Origin: Mesorhizobium qingshengii
GTDB taxonomy: Bacteria; Pseudomonadota; Alphaproteobacteria; Rhizobiales; Rhizobiaceae
Assembly (NCBI RefSeq): GCF_027563465.1
Contig: NZ_JAPFQA010000003.1
Coordinates: forward strand, 124,001 to 188,000
Direction of reading: 5' to 3'
DNA length: 64,000 nucleotides
The number at the start of each line of letters is the position of its first letter. Positions within the stretch are counted from its first letter, which is position 1. Below, piece after piece: positions 35,992-44,570 of this stretch. Both the position numbers and the translations under genes were made by a program. The notes under the pieces were generated by a model. It was not told the DNA's origin. It did no database searches and saw only the letters and a list, made by a program, of their open reading frames with translations.

Positions 35992-37074
35992 ATGGCTGAC
36001 GAGGTCGACAAGGATTCGAAAACCGAAGAGGCGACGGAAAAGAAGATCCGCGACACCATCGAACAGGGCAAGCTGCCCCATTCGCGGGAAACGGCGCTCC
36101 TGGCATCCTTTGTCGCGATCCTGGTGTTCACCGTCTTCTACGCCAAGGACGCCATTGTCGATCTCGGCATGTTCCTGTCGATGTTCCTGGAGAAGCCGGA
36201 AGCCTGGCCGATGGACACCGAGACCGACGTCATCGCGCTCTACAAGATCGTCCTCCTCGAAGTGGGCCGCGCCGTCGTCAGCCTGCTGGTGCTGCTGACC
36301 GTTGCAGGCGTCGGCGCGTCGGTGTTCCAGAACATGCCGCAATTCGTCGGCGAGCGGGTGCGCCCGCAACTGTCGCGCATCTCGATCGCCAAGGGCTGGA
36401 GCAGGCTGTTCGGCATTCAGGGCTGGGTCGAGTTCCTGAAGGCGCTTGGCAAGGTCGGCTTCGCCATTGCCGTGCTTGCCTTCACGCTGTCGGAAGACCA
36501 TCGCAAGCTGCTCGCCGGGATGATCACCAATCCGGTCGCCTTCGGCCTTGTCATCCGCGGCATCGCCGTCGACATCCTGGTGGCGATCGTCTTCGTCATG
36601 GGGCTGATCGCGGCGGTCGACATCGTCTGGTCGCGCTTCCACTGGAAGCAGGACCTGCGCATGAGCAAGCAGGAGGTCAAGGACGAGTTCAAGCAGTCCG
36701 AGGGCGATCCGATCGTCAAGTCGCGGTTGCGTTCGCTGGCGCGCGACCGCGCGCGCAAGCGGATGATGACGGCGGTGCCGCGCGCGACGCTGATCATCGC
36801 CAACCCGACGCACTTCTCGATCGCGCTGAAATATGTGCGGGACGAGGACGCGGCACCGCTGGTGCTGGCCAAGGGACAGGATCTGGTGGCGCTCAAGATT
36901 CGCGAGATCGCCCGCGAGCACAACATCCCGATCTTCGAGGACGTGGCGCTCGCCCGCTCCATGTACAAGCAAGTTTCGGTCGATAATGTGATCCCGTCGC
37001 AATTCTACCAGGCCGTCGCCGAACTGGTGCGGATCGTCTACTCGAAAAAGGCTGAGAACAGACAGACTTCATGA
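35992..37074 (+). CDS. flhB: flagellar export switch protein FlhB
   Basis: A 360-residue inner-membrane protein with four membrane helices (about 35-60, 90-115, 150-165, 185-215) and a cytoplasmic domain. The self-cleavage motif is intact at Asn271-Pro-Thr-His274. Cleavage changes export specificity from rod/hook to filament substrates under FliK control. A charged N-terminus (DKDSKTEEATEKKIRD) is typical. The stop overlaps the next gene in ATGA. Confidence 0.96.
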   Translation: MADEVDKDSKTEEATEKKIRDTIEQGKLPHSRETALLASFVAILVFTVFYAKDAIVDLGMFLSMFLEKPEAWPMDTETDVIALYKIVLLEVGRAVVSLLVLLTVAGVGASVFQNMPQFVGERVRPQLSRISIAKGWSRLFGIQGWVEFLKALGKVGFAIAVLAFTLSEDHRKLLAGMITNPVAFGLVIRGIAVDILVAIVFVMGLIAAVDIVWSRFHWKQDLRMSKQEVKDEFKQSEGDPIVKSRLRSLARDRARKRMMTAVPRATLIIANPTHFSIALKYVRDEDAAPLVLAKGQDLVALKIREIAREHNIPIFEDVALARSMYKQVSVDNVIPSQFYQAVAELVRIVYSKKAENRQTS

Positions 37075-37547
37075 ACCGCCAACCGCACGCAAATTCCCGC
37101 GAGATCATCGTCGCCAACGCCATCGAACAGGTGGTGGAGGAACTCAGGCTGATCGATGTCGCCGACTACATCGCCTTCATCCGGCTTGAGCATTTCGCTT
37201 GCCTGTCGGATCTGGTCGATTCAGCGGCGGAGCTGTTCTTCATGCCGGGCACGCTGCGGCTCGGCCATGGCGGCGAGGCGCATGTCGACTGGAGCGGCAG
37301 TCCGCGCATCGTGCTCGATCTGGAACTGAGGCCGCCCGGTGTCACGGTCTATTTCCAGCTGACGCTGAGCGAGCGCGGTAGCTCAGTGGCGGTCAATTAT
37401 GTTTCGTTCGAGAAGCCGGGCGAGAACCCCGAGCACAACACGGCCCTGTTGGAGGCGGTGATCGAACAGGCGCGGATCCGCAAGGTCGAACCCGTGGCCT
37501 TTCGCCGAGAAGCGATCGATTCCCGGCGACCGCCGGCCGGACTCTGA
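37071..37547 (+). CDS. conserved hypothetical protein coupled to flhB
   Basis: A 158-residue soluble protein without signal peptide or membrane helix. The visible segments are an N-terminal helix region (IIVANAIEQVVEELRLIDVADYIAFIRLEH), a Phe/Leu/His-rich middle (AAELFFMPGTLRLGHGG) and alternating strands (LDLELRPPGVTVYFQLTLSERG). It is translationally coupled to flhB (four-base overlap) and ends five bases from the convergent visR. It therefore belongs to the motA operon and may be a small motility accessory protein. No known domain was recognised. Confidence 0.75.
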   Translation: MNRQPHANSREIIVANAIEQVVEELRLIDVADYIAFIRLEHFACLSDLVDSAAELFFMPGTLRLGHGGEAHVDWSGSPRIVLDLELRPPGVTVYFQLTLSERGSSVAVNYVSFEKPGENPEHNTALLEAVIEQARIRKVEPVAFRREAIDSRRPPAGL

Positions 37548-37552
37548 CTGCT

Positions 37553-38323
37553 CTATTCGATCAAGCCCAGCCGCAGCGCCTTGGCCACGGCCTGGTTGCG
37601 GTTGACGGCGTTGAGCTTCTGGGTCGACTGGGTCAGGTACTGGTTGGCGGTGTGCACCGACAGCTTCAGGAGGCGCGCGATCTCCTCGCTGGTGTTGCCA
37701 TTGGCGGTCAGCTTCAGGCATTCGAGCTCGCGCTTGGAGATCGAGCGCGCCCGGCCTGCATCGCTTGGACGGATGCGGGCGACAGCGGCGAACAATGAAA
37801 AGCAGCGGGCATGGATTTCGTAGAGCGCGTCCTGCGGCAAGATGATCTCCGAACCGAGGAAAACGACAAGGCCGCATTGCCCGCGGTCGGCGTGGACGGG
37901 GAATGCGATGCCGCTGGTGCCTGGCGCCAGCGGCGCCATCTGCTCGGTCCAGGCGAGATTGCGGAACGTCTCCGCCGCGGCGGCCACGCCGTCGTCGGTC
38001 CACCAGCGTGGCTCCGTCGAGATGCGGGTGTGGCGCACGATCTCCTCGCCATTGGCGCCTGAAATGAACTTCGTCGCTATCGCAACGCCCGGATAGTCGG
38101 AATCGAGGCAAGGGACGAGGCGCGCCCGCTCCGGCGACGGGCTGACGAAGAACAGGCCGAAGGCCGCCGCGTTGATGTCGACGGCGATCCAGCGGCAGCG
38201 GCGCACGGCATCGGGAATGGTGACGGCGTGATGGGTTTCGGAACCGAGCGAAAAGGCGCCGAACGGATTGCGCTGCTCGTTGAAAAGGGCTTCGGCAGCC
38301 TCCTTGACGTCAGCGTGTTTCAA
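37553..38323 (-). CDS. visR: LuxR-type motility regulator VisR, TTG start
   Basis: A 256-residue transcription factor with an N-terminal ligand-type domain and a C-terminal LuxR helix-turn-helix (about 190-250, SISKRELECLKLTANGNTSEE ... SVHTANQYLTQSTQKL). In S. meliloti VisR works with VisN as a heteromeric master activator of motility through rem. The start is TTG 38323: it overlaps the visN stop (TTGA) and has AGGAG nine bases upstream, while no ATG exists near the conserved region. Convergent with the flhB operon. Confidence 0.9.
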   Translation of the reverse strand: MKHADVKEAAEALFNEQRNPFGAFSLGSETHHAVTIPDAVRRCRWIAVDINAAAFGLFFVSPSPERARLVPCLDSDYPGVAIATKFISGANGEEIVRHTRISTEPRWWTDDGVAAAAETFRNLAWTEQMAPLAPGTSGIAFPVHADRGQCGLVVFLGSEIILPQDALYEIHARCFSLFAAVARIRPSDAGRARSISKRELECLKLTANGNTSEEIARLLKLSVHTANQYLTQSTQKLNAVNRNQAVAKALRLGLIE

Positions 38324-39030
38324 ATGATGCCGCTCCTGATCGCCGTGGCGATGGCCATCGCGCGGTTGCTGGCCGCGAATTTCTGGATGGCGTGGGTGAT
38401 GTAACTGTTGACGGTGTTGGAAGAGACGCCAAGGATGACGGCGACCTCGTCGGTGGTCTTGCCTTCGGAGACCCAGAACAGGCATTCGCGCTCGCGATCC
38501 GAAAGCGGATCCTGCATGGCGGCGGCGGCGATCAGTTGCGGGATGTTCGAGAGCGCGTAGCAGCACTTCAACTGGGCCTTCATCAGCGCCGGCGGGTCGA
38601 TGCTGCCGGCGGTCGCCGCCGAGAACAAGGCGAACAGGCGCTGACGGCCGACATTGAGGCGCAGCGAATAGATTTCGGCATGGCCGAGCACGTCGAGGAG
38701 GCGGGCCTCTTCGCCGGTGACCAGCCCGCCGGCGTCTGGTGCCTGGGCCGCCACCAACGGTTTGGGGCGGATGCCTGGCGCGACGGTGAGCACCCCTTGC
38801 GCAAGGCCGGCGATCAGCCGTTTGCCGATCAGTTCGATGGCGTCGAAAATCCAGTTGGACGAGACGATGCGCGCGTCGTTGCGGTCCTGGTCGTGGACGA
38901 TGGCGACCAGCATGTAGCTGTCGGCGCCGATCTCGGCGGTCAGTTGCATGAAAAAGCTGGTCAGATCACCGCGCGACGCCAGGCGCGAGCCCAATGTGTC
39001 GGATTGAAGTTGCGCGGCGGGACTGCTCAT
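38320..39030 (-). CDS. visN: LuxR-type motility regulator VisN
   Basis: A 236-residue LuxR-family regulator. The N-terminal sensor-like domain is about 1-165; the helix-turn-helix is about 172-232 (DPLSDRERECLFWVSEGKTTDE ... VSSNTVNSYITHAIQKF). VisN and VisR are known to act together at the top of the rhizobial flagellar cascade. The two genes overlap by four bases, ensuring paired synthesis. A 518-base region without genes lies upstream and should hold its promoter. Confidence 0.92.
   Translation of the reverse strand: MSSPAAQLQSDTLGSRLASRGDLTSFFMQLTAEIGADSYMLVAIVHDQDRNDARIVSSNWIFDAIELIGKRLIAGLAQGVLTVAPGIRPKPLVAAQAPDAGGLVTGEEARLLDVLGHAEIYSLRLNVGRQRLFALFSAATAGSIDPPALMKAQLKCCYALSNIPQLIAAAAMQDPLSDRERECLFWVSEGKTTDEVAVILGVSSNTVNSYITHAIQKFAASNRAMAIATAIRSGII
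38333..38337 (-). promoter_or_regulatory. visR: Shine-Dalgarno for visR inside visN
   Basis: AGGAG on the minus strand, nine bases before TTG 38323, lies in the last codons of visN. It decides the visR start. Confidence 0.75.
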
Positions 39031-39548
39031 TCTTGTTGCTTTTGGCCGGAATCGTTTCTGCTGTCCGGACGCTGGAAGCCAGCCGCCGAACCCGAATACG
39101 CATTACTTTGACGAAGACACACTCGCGGCGCAGGGCTGCGCCAACCAGATCCGAATCCATTCAGGGAACGCGAAGCCGTCCGCGTCTGGCGCCGGAAAAC
39201 TCCGGAACGTGAGACTTTGGGTGGTCGCCGCGCCCCCCGAGGACCGGCTGATTCGGGTCTAATCTATCCGCAGATGAATCCGACATCAAACGCGATTTGA
39301 CAAAATCGAATCGCGTCGACTCGCATGCGACTCAGAGGCCCATTTTCGTGCCTTTCGAAGACCGGGACACGAAAAGCCGGCACTGGTTACAGGCCAACCG
39401 TATCGGCTGCCGATCGATTCCGGTAGGTTCGGAAGCGGTTGAAGAGGTGGGCGCCTCTTGCAACCGTGTCCGCGGGCGAGGACCGGCGCGATCATTGCGC
39501 GGCGGTGGCGCGCAGAGCGGTGGCATTTTTTTGGTTTCGGGGGAAACG
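39031..39548. other. intergenic control region visN / TMEM43-like gene
   Basis: A 518-base region between divergent genes without a convincing coding frame. Structures seen are CGCGAT...ATCGCG (39291-39315), the nested CGATTT-GACA-AAATCG (39293-39308), and a perfect ten-base palindrome TCGCATGCGA at 39321-39330. A TTGACA hexamer at 39297-39302 has no good -10 partner at 17 bases. These may be binding sites for regulators of motility entry. Confidence 0.5.
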
Positions 39549-40742
39549 ATGAGCGATTCATTTCGGGAAGTTACATCCGTCTCGTGGTTCGGGCGGATCA
39601 AGCGCGCGGTCGGCGGGGTCATCTTCGGCCTGCTGCTGACCGTGCTGATGGTGATCGGGCTGTTCTGGAACGAGGGCCGCGCGGTACAGACGGCGCGCTC
39701 GTTGGCCGAAGGCGCCGGCGCCGTGGTCTCGGCCAGCGCCGACAGCGTCGATGCCGCCAATGACGGCAAACTGGTGCATGTCAGCGGGCCGGTGACGGCG
39801 GACAGCGGCCTGTCCGATCCGGATTTCGGTATCGCGGCGCAAGGCCTGCGCCTGTCGCGCAGCGTCGAGATGTATCAGTGGAAGGAGGAATCCAAATCGG
39901 AGACCACCACGAAGCTGGGCGGCGGCGAAGAGACGGTGACGACCTACAGCTATTCGAAGGTGTGGGAGGACAGCCAGATCAATTCGTCGGACTTCAAGAA
40001 GCCGGACGGCCACGAGAATCCGCCGATGGCGATCCACGGCCGCACCTTCCAGATTCCACAGGGCAAGCTCGTCGCCTTCGATCTCGATACGCCGGTGCTC
40101 GATCGCATCGAGGGCGACAAGGACTATTCGTTGTCGCCTGACAGATCGGCCGCGATAAAGGCCGCCTATACCGGCACCAAGCCGCTCAGCGTCGTTGACG
40201 GCAAGATCTATCTCGGGGCTGACACGACAAGGCCGGCGCTGGGCGACTATCGCATCGGCTATGAACTGGCGCCGCTCGGCGTGGTCAGCATCGTCGCACG
40301 CCAGGCTGGTAGCCGGTTCGAGCCTTACCAGACGGTGGCCGGCGACCAATTGCTGATGGTCGACACCGGCGCCGTGCCTGCCGACAAGATGTTTGCCGAG
40401 GCGGTGAGTGCAAACACGCTGATCACGTGGCTGCTGCGCGGCGCCGGCCTGCTGCTGCTGACGATCGGCTTTGCCCTGTTCCTCGGTCCGATCGGGGTGA
40501 TCCTCGACGTCATACCGTTCCTTGGCAGCATGGCGCGGATGGGAACCGGCATCATCGCCTTCTTCCTGTCGATCCTGGTTGGCACGACGACGATCGCGAT
40601 TGCCTGGTTCTGGTATCGGCCGGTGCTGGCGGCGGGCATCCTGGCAGCGGGTGTGATCGCGGCGGCGGCGGTCTACTATCTCGGCCGCTCACGCAGGGCA
40701 CCGGCACCGGTGGCCACACCGAGTACTGGTGCTGCCGCCTAG
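39549..40742 (+). CDS. TMEM43-family membrane protein
   Basis: A 397-residue protein. One membrane helix (about 25-45) is followed by the family motif NEGRAVQTARSLAEGAG. A large extracytoplasmic domain (about 60-290) precedes three or four C-terminal helices (about 297-385). This order matches the TMEM43 (LUMA) family found in bacteria and animals. The molecular role in bacteria is unknown. The start at 39549 has GGGGGAAACG just upstream; a longer frame reaches into the control region without similarity. It is convergent with the deacetylase gene. Confidence 0.85.
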   Translation: MSDSFREVTSVSWFGRIKRAVGGVIFGLLLTVLMVIGLFWNEGRAVQTARSLAEGAGAVVSASADSVDAANDGKLVHVSGPVTADSGLSDPDFGIAAQGLRLSRSVEMYQWKEESKSETTTKLGGGEETVTTYSYSKVWEDSQINSSDFKKPDGHENPPMAIHGRTFQIPQGKLVAFDLDTPVLDRIEGDKDYSLSPDRSAAIKAAYTGTKPLSVVDGKIYLGADTTRPALGDYRIGYELAPLGVVSIVARQAGSRFEPYQTVAGDQLLMVDTGAVPADKMFAEAVSANTLITWLLRGAGLLLLTIGFALFLGPIGVILDVIPFLGSMARMGTGIIAFFLSILVGTTTIAIAWFWYRPVLAAGILAAGVIAAAAVYYLGRSRRAPAPVATPSTGAAA

Positions 40743-40752
40743 GTGGAAACGA

Positions 40753-40770
40753 GGGGGCGCTAGCGCCCCC
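40753..40770. terminator. bidirectional hairpin between convergent genes
   Basis: A perfect 18-base palindrome (GGGGGCGCTAGCGCCCCC) lies between the TMEM43-like stop at 40742 and the deacetylase stop at 40780. It can form a seven-base GC stem on either strand. T-runs are poor, so termination strength is uncertain. Confidence 0.6.
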
Positions 40771-40779
40771 AGTTGCTTC

Positions 40780-41811
40780 CTACTTGCCCTCGAAACCGGT
40801 CAGCACGCCGACGGCGTTGATGCCGATCTCCTCGACGGCATAGCCGCCTTCCATGACGAACAGCGTCGGCAGGTTGAGCTTGGCGATGCGGCGGCCGATC
40901 TTGGGGTAGTCAGGGCTCTTCAACTTGAACTGGCTGATCGGATCCTTTTCGAAGGTGTCGACACCGAGCGAGACGACGACGACGTCCGGCCCATAGGCGG
41001 CAAGCTTGGCGCAGGCGTCCTCCAGCGAGGCGTTCCAGGCGTCCCAGCCGGTGCCGAACGGCATCGGATAGTTGATGTTGAAGCCTTCACCCGCACCGGC
41101 GCCGCGTTCGTCGGCATGGCCGAGGAAGAACGGATACTCCGTCATCGGATCGCCATGCAGGTTGATGACCTGCACGTCGGGGCGGTCATAGAAGATTTCC
41201 TGCGTGCCGTTGCCGTGGTGGTAGTCGACATCGAGGATGGAGACACGGGCTGCGCCCTGGTCGCGGAACCATTGCGCGGCGACGGCGGCGTTGTTGATGT
41301 AGCAATAGCCGCCCATGAAGCCGGCACCGGCGTGATGGCCGGGCGGACGGCAGAGCGCGAAGGCGGATGTCTCGCCACCCTTGACCAGGCCAGCGGCGGT
41401 GAGCGCCACGTCATAGGACGACTTGATCGCGGTCCAGGTGCCTTCCACGAACGTGGCTCCGCCATCGAAGGAATAGTAGCCGAGCAGGGCGTCGATGCGC
41501 TTTGGCGGCACGTCGCCGCGCAGGCCGCGCGTCGGCCAGGTGAAGGGCATTGCCGAGCCCTTGAAGCCGGCTTCCGTCCATTGCGGCCAGACTGTCGGCA
41601 GGAAGTCGATGTAGTCGGCCTTGTGGACACGCCTGGCGGCGGCGAGCTCATGCTCGAGCGGCAGGATGATCGGCCCGAGTTTCTCGCTTTCGACCCGCGC
41701 CTTGATGAATTCGGCCCGCGAGGGTTTTTCGAACCCCGGCACGATGGCGCTTGTGACCAGTTCCATCTGCCCGGCATGGCCGGCATGAAGCGGCGAATAG
41801 ACAGTCTTCAT
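40780..41811 (-). CDS. acetylpolyamine amidohydrolase / histone-deacetylase-family protein
   Basis: A 343-residue zinc hydrolase of the arginase-deacetylase fold. Catalytic His159-His160 lie in RPPGHHAGAG, the zinc ligands are Asp196 and His198 in LDVDYHHGNG and Asp285 in SLGVDTFEKDP, and the catalytic Tyr is Tyr324 in MEGGY. These positions and the length resemble the Mycoplana ramosa acetylpolyamine amidohydrolase, which removes acetyl groups from N-acetylated polyamines. It follows a TetR gene on the same strand and lies near a polyamine-type transporter. Substrate preference is inferred. Confidence 0.88.
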   Translation of the reverse strand: MKTVYSPLHAGHAGQMELVTSAIVPGFEKPSRAEFIKARVESEKLGPIILPLEHELAAARRVHKADYIDFLPTVWPQWTEAGFKGSAMPFTWPTRGLRGDVPPKRIDALLGYYSFDGGATFVEGTWTAIKSSYDVALTAAGLVKGGETSAFALCRPPGHHAGAGFMGGYCYINNAAVAAQWFRDQGAARVSILDVDYHHGNGTQEIFYDRPDVQVINLHGDPMTEYPFFLGHADERGAGAGEGFNINYPMPFGTGWDAWNASLEDACAKLAAYGPDVVVVSLGVDTFEKDPISQFKLKSPDYPKIGRRIAKLNLPTLFVMEGGYAVEEIGINAVGVLTGFEGK

Positions 41812-41834
41812 AAATTTCCTCTCGAAGTGTGAAT

Positions 41835-42488
41835 TTAGTCAAGATTGAGATGGGGGCTCACCAGAGCGAGCCACATGGTTTCCACGTCGTCCTCGATGAG
41901 GTCGAACGTCTTGCGATCCTTTTTCAGCCCCACAAGCCGGCAGACGTGTCCGACCTCCATCATCACCACGCCGAGCCGGCCGGCGATCTTGTCTTCAAGA
42001 GCCGGGTTCACATGTTGCAGCCATGCGGCGTAGAGGGCGATGATCTGGTCGTCATATTCGTTCTGGATCGGCCTGAGGTCGGCATTGCCTGAAATGGCCT
42101 CGATCACCGGCATCAGGGTGGCGTTCTCGAGATAGAGCCTGGACGTGTCGATGAAGAGCTTGCGCACTTCCTGCCGAAACTCCTCGCGGTTGGCGGGCGG
42201 GGCGACCTTGATGCGCTTCGCGATCACCTCGGGAAAGGATGACAGCCAGCGTCGGGCGAGGTCCAGAAGAATGGCTTCCTTGTTGGGAAAGTATTGGTAG
42301 ACCGAACCGACCGACAAGCCTGCGCGCTGCGCAATGGCGAGCGTCGTCGGCGTCCTGGTTCCTTGCTCCCGCGTCAAGATCAGCGCCGCGTCGAGAATCC
42401 GGTCGACCACCTTGCTCGACCGTTGCTGCCGCGGCTGCTTGCGTGGTTCGAGCGCTATCCTGGTTTTGCGGTCGAGACTGCGCTTCAC
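41835..42488 (-). CDS. TetR-family transcriptional regulator
   Basis: A 217-residue regulator with an N-terminal TetR helix-turn-helix (about 25-70: VVDRILDAALILTREQG ... LSVGSVYQYFPNKEAILLDL) and a C-terminal ligand/dimer domain. The GTG at 42488 (GAGG ten bases upstream) is preferred; frames reaching to 42551 or 42593 add residues without family similarity. It lies 23 bases upstream of the deacetylase gene, so it probably autoregulates a two-gene unit, and it is divergent from the amidohydrolase gene. Confidence 0.85.
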   Translation of the reverse strand: MKRSLDRKTRIALEPRKQPRQQRSSKVVDRILDAALILTREQGTRTPTTLAIAQRAGLSVGSVYQYFPNKEAILLDLARRWLSSFPEVIAKRIKVAPPANREEFRQEVRKLFIDTSRLYLENATLMPVIEAISGNADLRPIQNEYDDQIIALYAAWLQHVNPALEDKIAGRLGVVMMEVGHVCRLVGLKKDRKTFDLIEDDVETMWLALVSPHLNLD

Positions 42489-42567
42489 TGCTTGATGTCC
42501 TCGTTCCCTACCCGGTCTCAACGCCGGTGGAGGGGGCTGCCCACAATACATTCTAAATTCCGCATGT

Positions 42568-42597
42568 TGACAAACGCGAATAATCAGTCGCATTCTT
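42568..42597 (+). promoter_or_regulatory. possible promoter of amidohydrolase gene
   Basis: TTGACA at 42568-42573 with a weak -10-like CATTCT at 42592-42597 (18-base spacing). It lies in the divergent TetR/amidohydrolase region. Only the -35 element is convincing. Confidence 0.25.
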
Positions 42598-42749
42598 TAT
42601 CCACGCTGTTCCTAGGGATAACAAGGGGAATTTCGAAGGCAGCGCGCTGGCATCATTTTTTGTCCCATGGCGCCGCTCCAGCGGAGTGGCAGCTTGTTGG
42701 GCACGGGGCGTTGCCGGTGTCAGTCAGTCGTCAAAAGCGCGGAGTCGCG

Positions 42750-44429
42750 ATGTCTGTCACGGGTGCGGGTCGTAGTGCGGATCTGATCGTCATCAATGGT
42801 CGTGTGCTGACCATGGACGATGGCAATCCCGCCGCCGAAGCCATTGCCATCAAGGACAGCACCATCATCGCCGTCGGCAGTCGGGCCGCCATCGAAGCGC
42901 TCAAGGGGCCGGGCACCAAGGTCATCGACGCCGAGGGCGGTTCGGTGGTCCCGGGTTTCATCGAAGCCCACATGCATCTGTTTTCCGGCGCGGCCGAGCT
43001 TGCCCATCTACAATTGGCTGGCGTTCACGGCTTCGAGGCGCTGCAAAAGGCGATCCGCGACTATGCATCGACACGGCTCGACGCAAAGATGCTGGTCGGG
43101 CAGGGCGTCGACTACACCGTGCTCGGCAGCGAGCGGGTAACACGCCATCATCTCGACGCGATCCTGCCGGACCGGCCTTTCGTCATGGCCGCGCCCGATC
43201 ATCACACCATGTGGGCCAACACCAGGGCGCTGGAAATGGCCGGCATCCTGAATGGGCGCACCCTGGGGCCGGGCAACGAAATCGTCATGGGCGATGATGG
43301 CCTCGCCGCGGGCGAATTGCGCGAGGGCGAAGCCTTCGGCCCGGTGCTCGACCTTGCCGGCGAAAGCCGGGTGCGGCTGGGCCTGGCAACCGGCGGCGAG
43401 CCGGACCCGATGCCGACGGCGGCCGAGCGGGCCGCTGACCGTGACATCATGCGGCGCGGGCTCGCCTGGTGCGCTCGCCACGGCATCACCTCGATCCAGA
43501 ACATGGACGGCAACCTCTATCAGCTCGAGCTGCTGGCCGAGATCGAGGCCGAGGAAGGGTTGCCCTGCCGGGTGCAGATACCTTTCCACTACAAGAACTT
43601 CATGACACTCGACATGCTCGACAAGGCGTCTGACATGGCCGGGCGCTACGACAGCGAATGGCTGTCGTCGGGCATGGTCAAGGTGTTCTACGACGGGGTG
43701 CTCGATTCCTGGACCGCTGTCATGGTCGAGCCTTACGCGGACCGTCCGGACTGGGTGGGTGAGCCGCTCTTTACACCGCAACAATTCATCGATCTGGCTG
43801 TCGCAGTCGATAGACGCGGGCTGCAGATCGCCGTGCATTCGATCGGCGACGGCGCCGTGCGCGCGGTGCTCGACGGTTATGAAGCTGCACGAAAGGCGAA
43901 CGGAAAGCGCGACAGCCGCCACCGGGTCGAGCACATCGAGGTCATCACGACCACCGACGTGCCCCGTTTCGCCGAACTCGGCGTCATCGCGTCAATGCAA
44001 CCGCCGCATCCGCCTGGCGCCATGGATTTTCCACTGGAGCCGACGATATCGCGCATCGGGCCGGCGCGTTGGCCGCTGAGCTATGCCTGGCGGACCTTGA
44101 AGGATGCCGGCGCGCGTGTCGTCTTCGCGTCGGACTGGCCGGTGTCGCCGATCGATCCGATCCTGGGCATTCAGGCGGCAGTGTTGCGCAAACCTTGGGC
44201 AGACAGCGACCCGGACCAGAGCTTCTCGCTGCATGAAGCGCTCGCCGGTTATACAGTCGAAGGCGCCTATGCCGAATTCGCCGAGCACCGCAAGGGCTCC
44301 CTGAAGCCGGGCTATATGGCCGATCTGGTGGTGCTTTCGGCCGATCTGGAAGCGACAGCGCCGGAAACATTGCACAAGGTGCGGCCGGTAACGACGATCT
44401 GTGGCGGCAAGGTTACCTATCAGGCCTGA
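42750..44429 (+). CDS. amidohydrolase, YtcJ/N-substituted-formamide deformylase-like
   Basis: A 559-residue metal-dependent hydrolase of the amidohydrolase_3 family. The metal-binding motif is His74-x-His76 in PGFIEAHMHLFSG. Further features are VHSIGDGAVRAVLDGYE, HRVEHIEV and ASDWPVSPIDPILG, giving the expected His, Glu and Asp ligands of a TIM barrel. Relatives include YtcJ and N-substituted formamide deformylase, which cleave amides. The start at 42750 has GGAG five bases upstream. It precedes a polyamine-type transporter operon, suggesting that it processes an imported amide. Confidence 0.85.
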   Translation: MSVTGAGRSADLIVINGRVLTMDDGNPAAEAIAIKDSTIIAVGSRAAIEALKGPGTKVIDAEGGSVVPGFIEAHMHLFSGAAELAHLQLAGVHGFEALQKAIRDYASTRLDAKMLVGQGVDYTVLGSERVTRHHLDAILPDRPFVMAAPDHHTMWANTRALEMAGILNGRTLGPGNEIVMGDDGLAAGELREGEAFGPVLDLAGESRVRLGLATGGEPDPMPTAAERAADRDIMRRGLAWCARHGITSIQNMDGNLYQLELLAEIEAEEGLPCRVQIPFHYKNFMTLDMLDKASDMAGRYDSEWLSSGMVKVFYDGVLDSWTAVMVEPYADRPDWVGEPLFTPQQFIDLAVAVDRRGLQIAVHSIGDGAVRAVLDGYEAARKANGKRDSRHRVEHIEVITTTDVPRFAELGVIASMQPPHPPGAMDFPLEPTISRIGPARWPLSYAWRTLKDAGARVVFASDWPVSPIDPILGIQAAVLRKPWADSDPDQSFSLHEALAGYTVEGAYAEFAEHRKGSLKPGYMADLVVLSADLEATAPETLHKVRPVTTICGGKVTYQA

Positions 44430-44570
44430 CAATGGCATGCGGCTTGCTAGCCGAAATGACTGACTGAACTGTGATTCAATGCCGGGCTTGCCAACATACC
44501 GGCCTTGTGGTCACATCCAACAGGGGAAGAGCTCCGCCAGCAAGAGTGGGGTCAACAGTGAGGCGTAATC

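Noticed and set aside
39297..39548. N-terminal extension of the TMEM43-like protein to 39297
   Set aside because: The added residues lack family similarity and cover the palindrome-containing control region; ATG 39549 has a ribosome site.
44440..44460. CGGCT-TGCT-AGCCG hairpin after the amidohydrolase gene as terminator
   Set aside because: The stem is only five bases and no U-tract follows.
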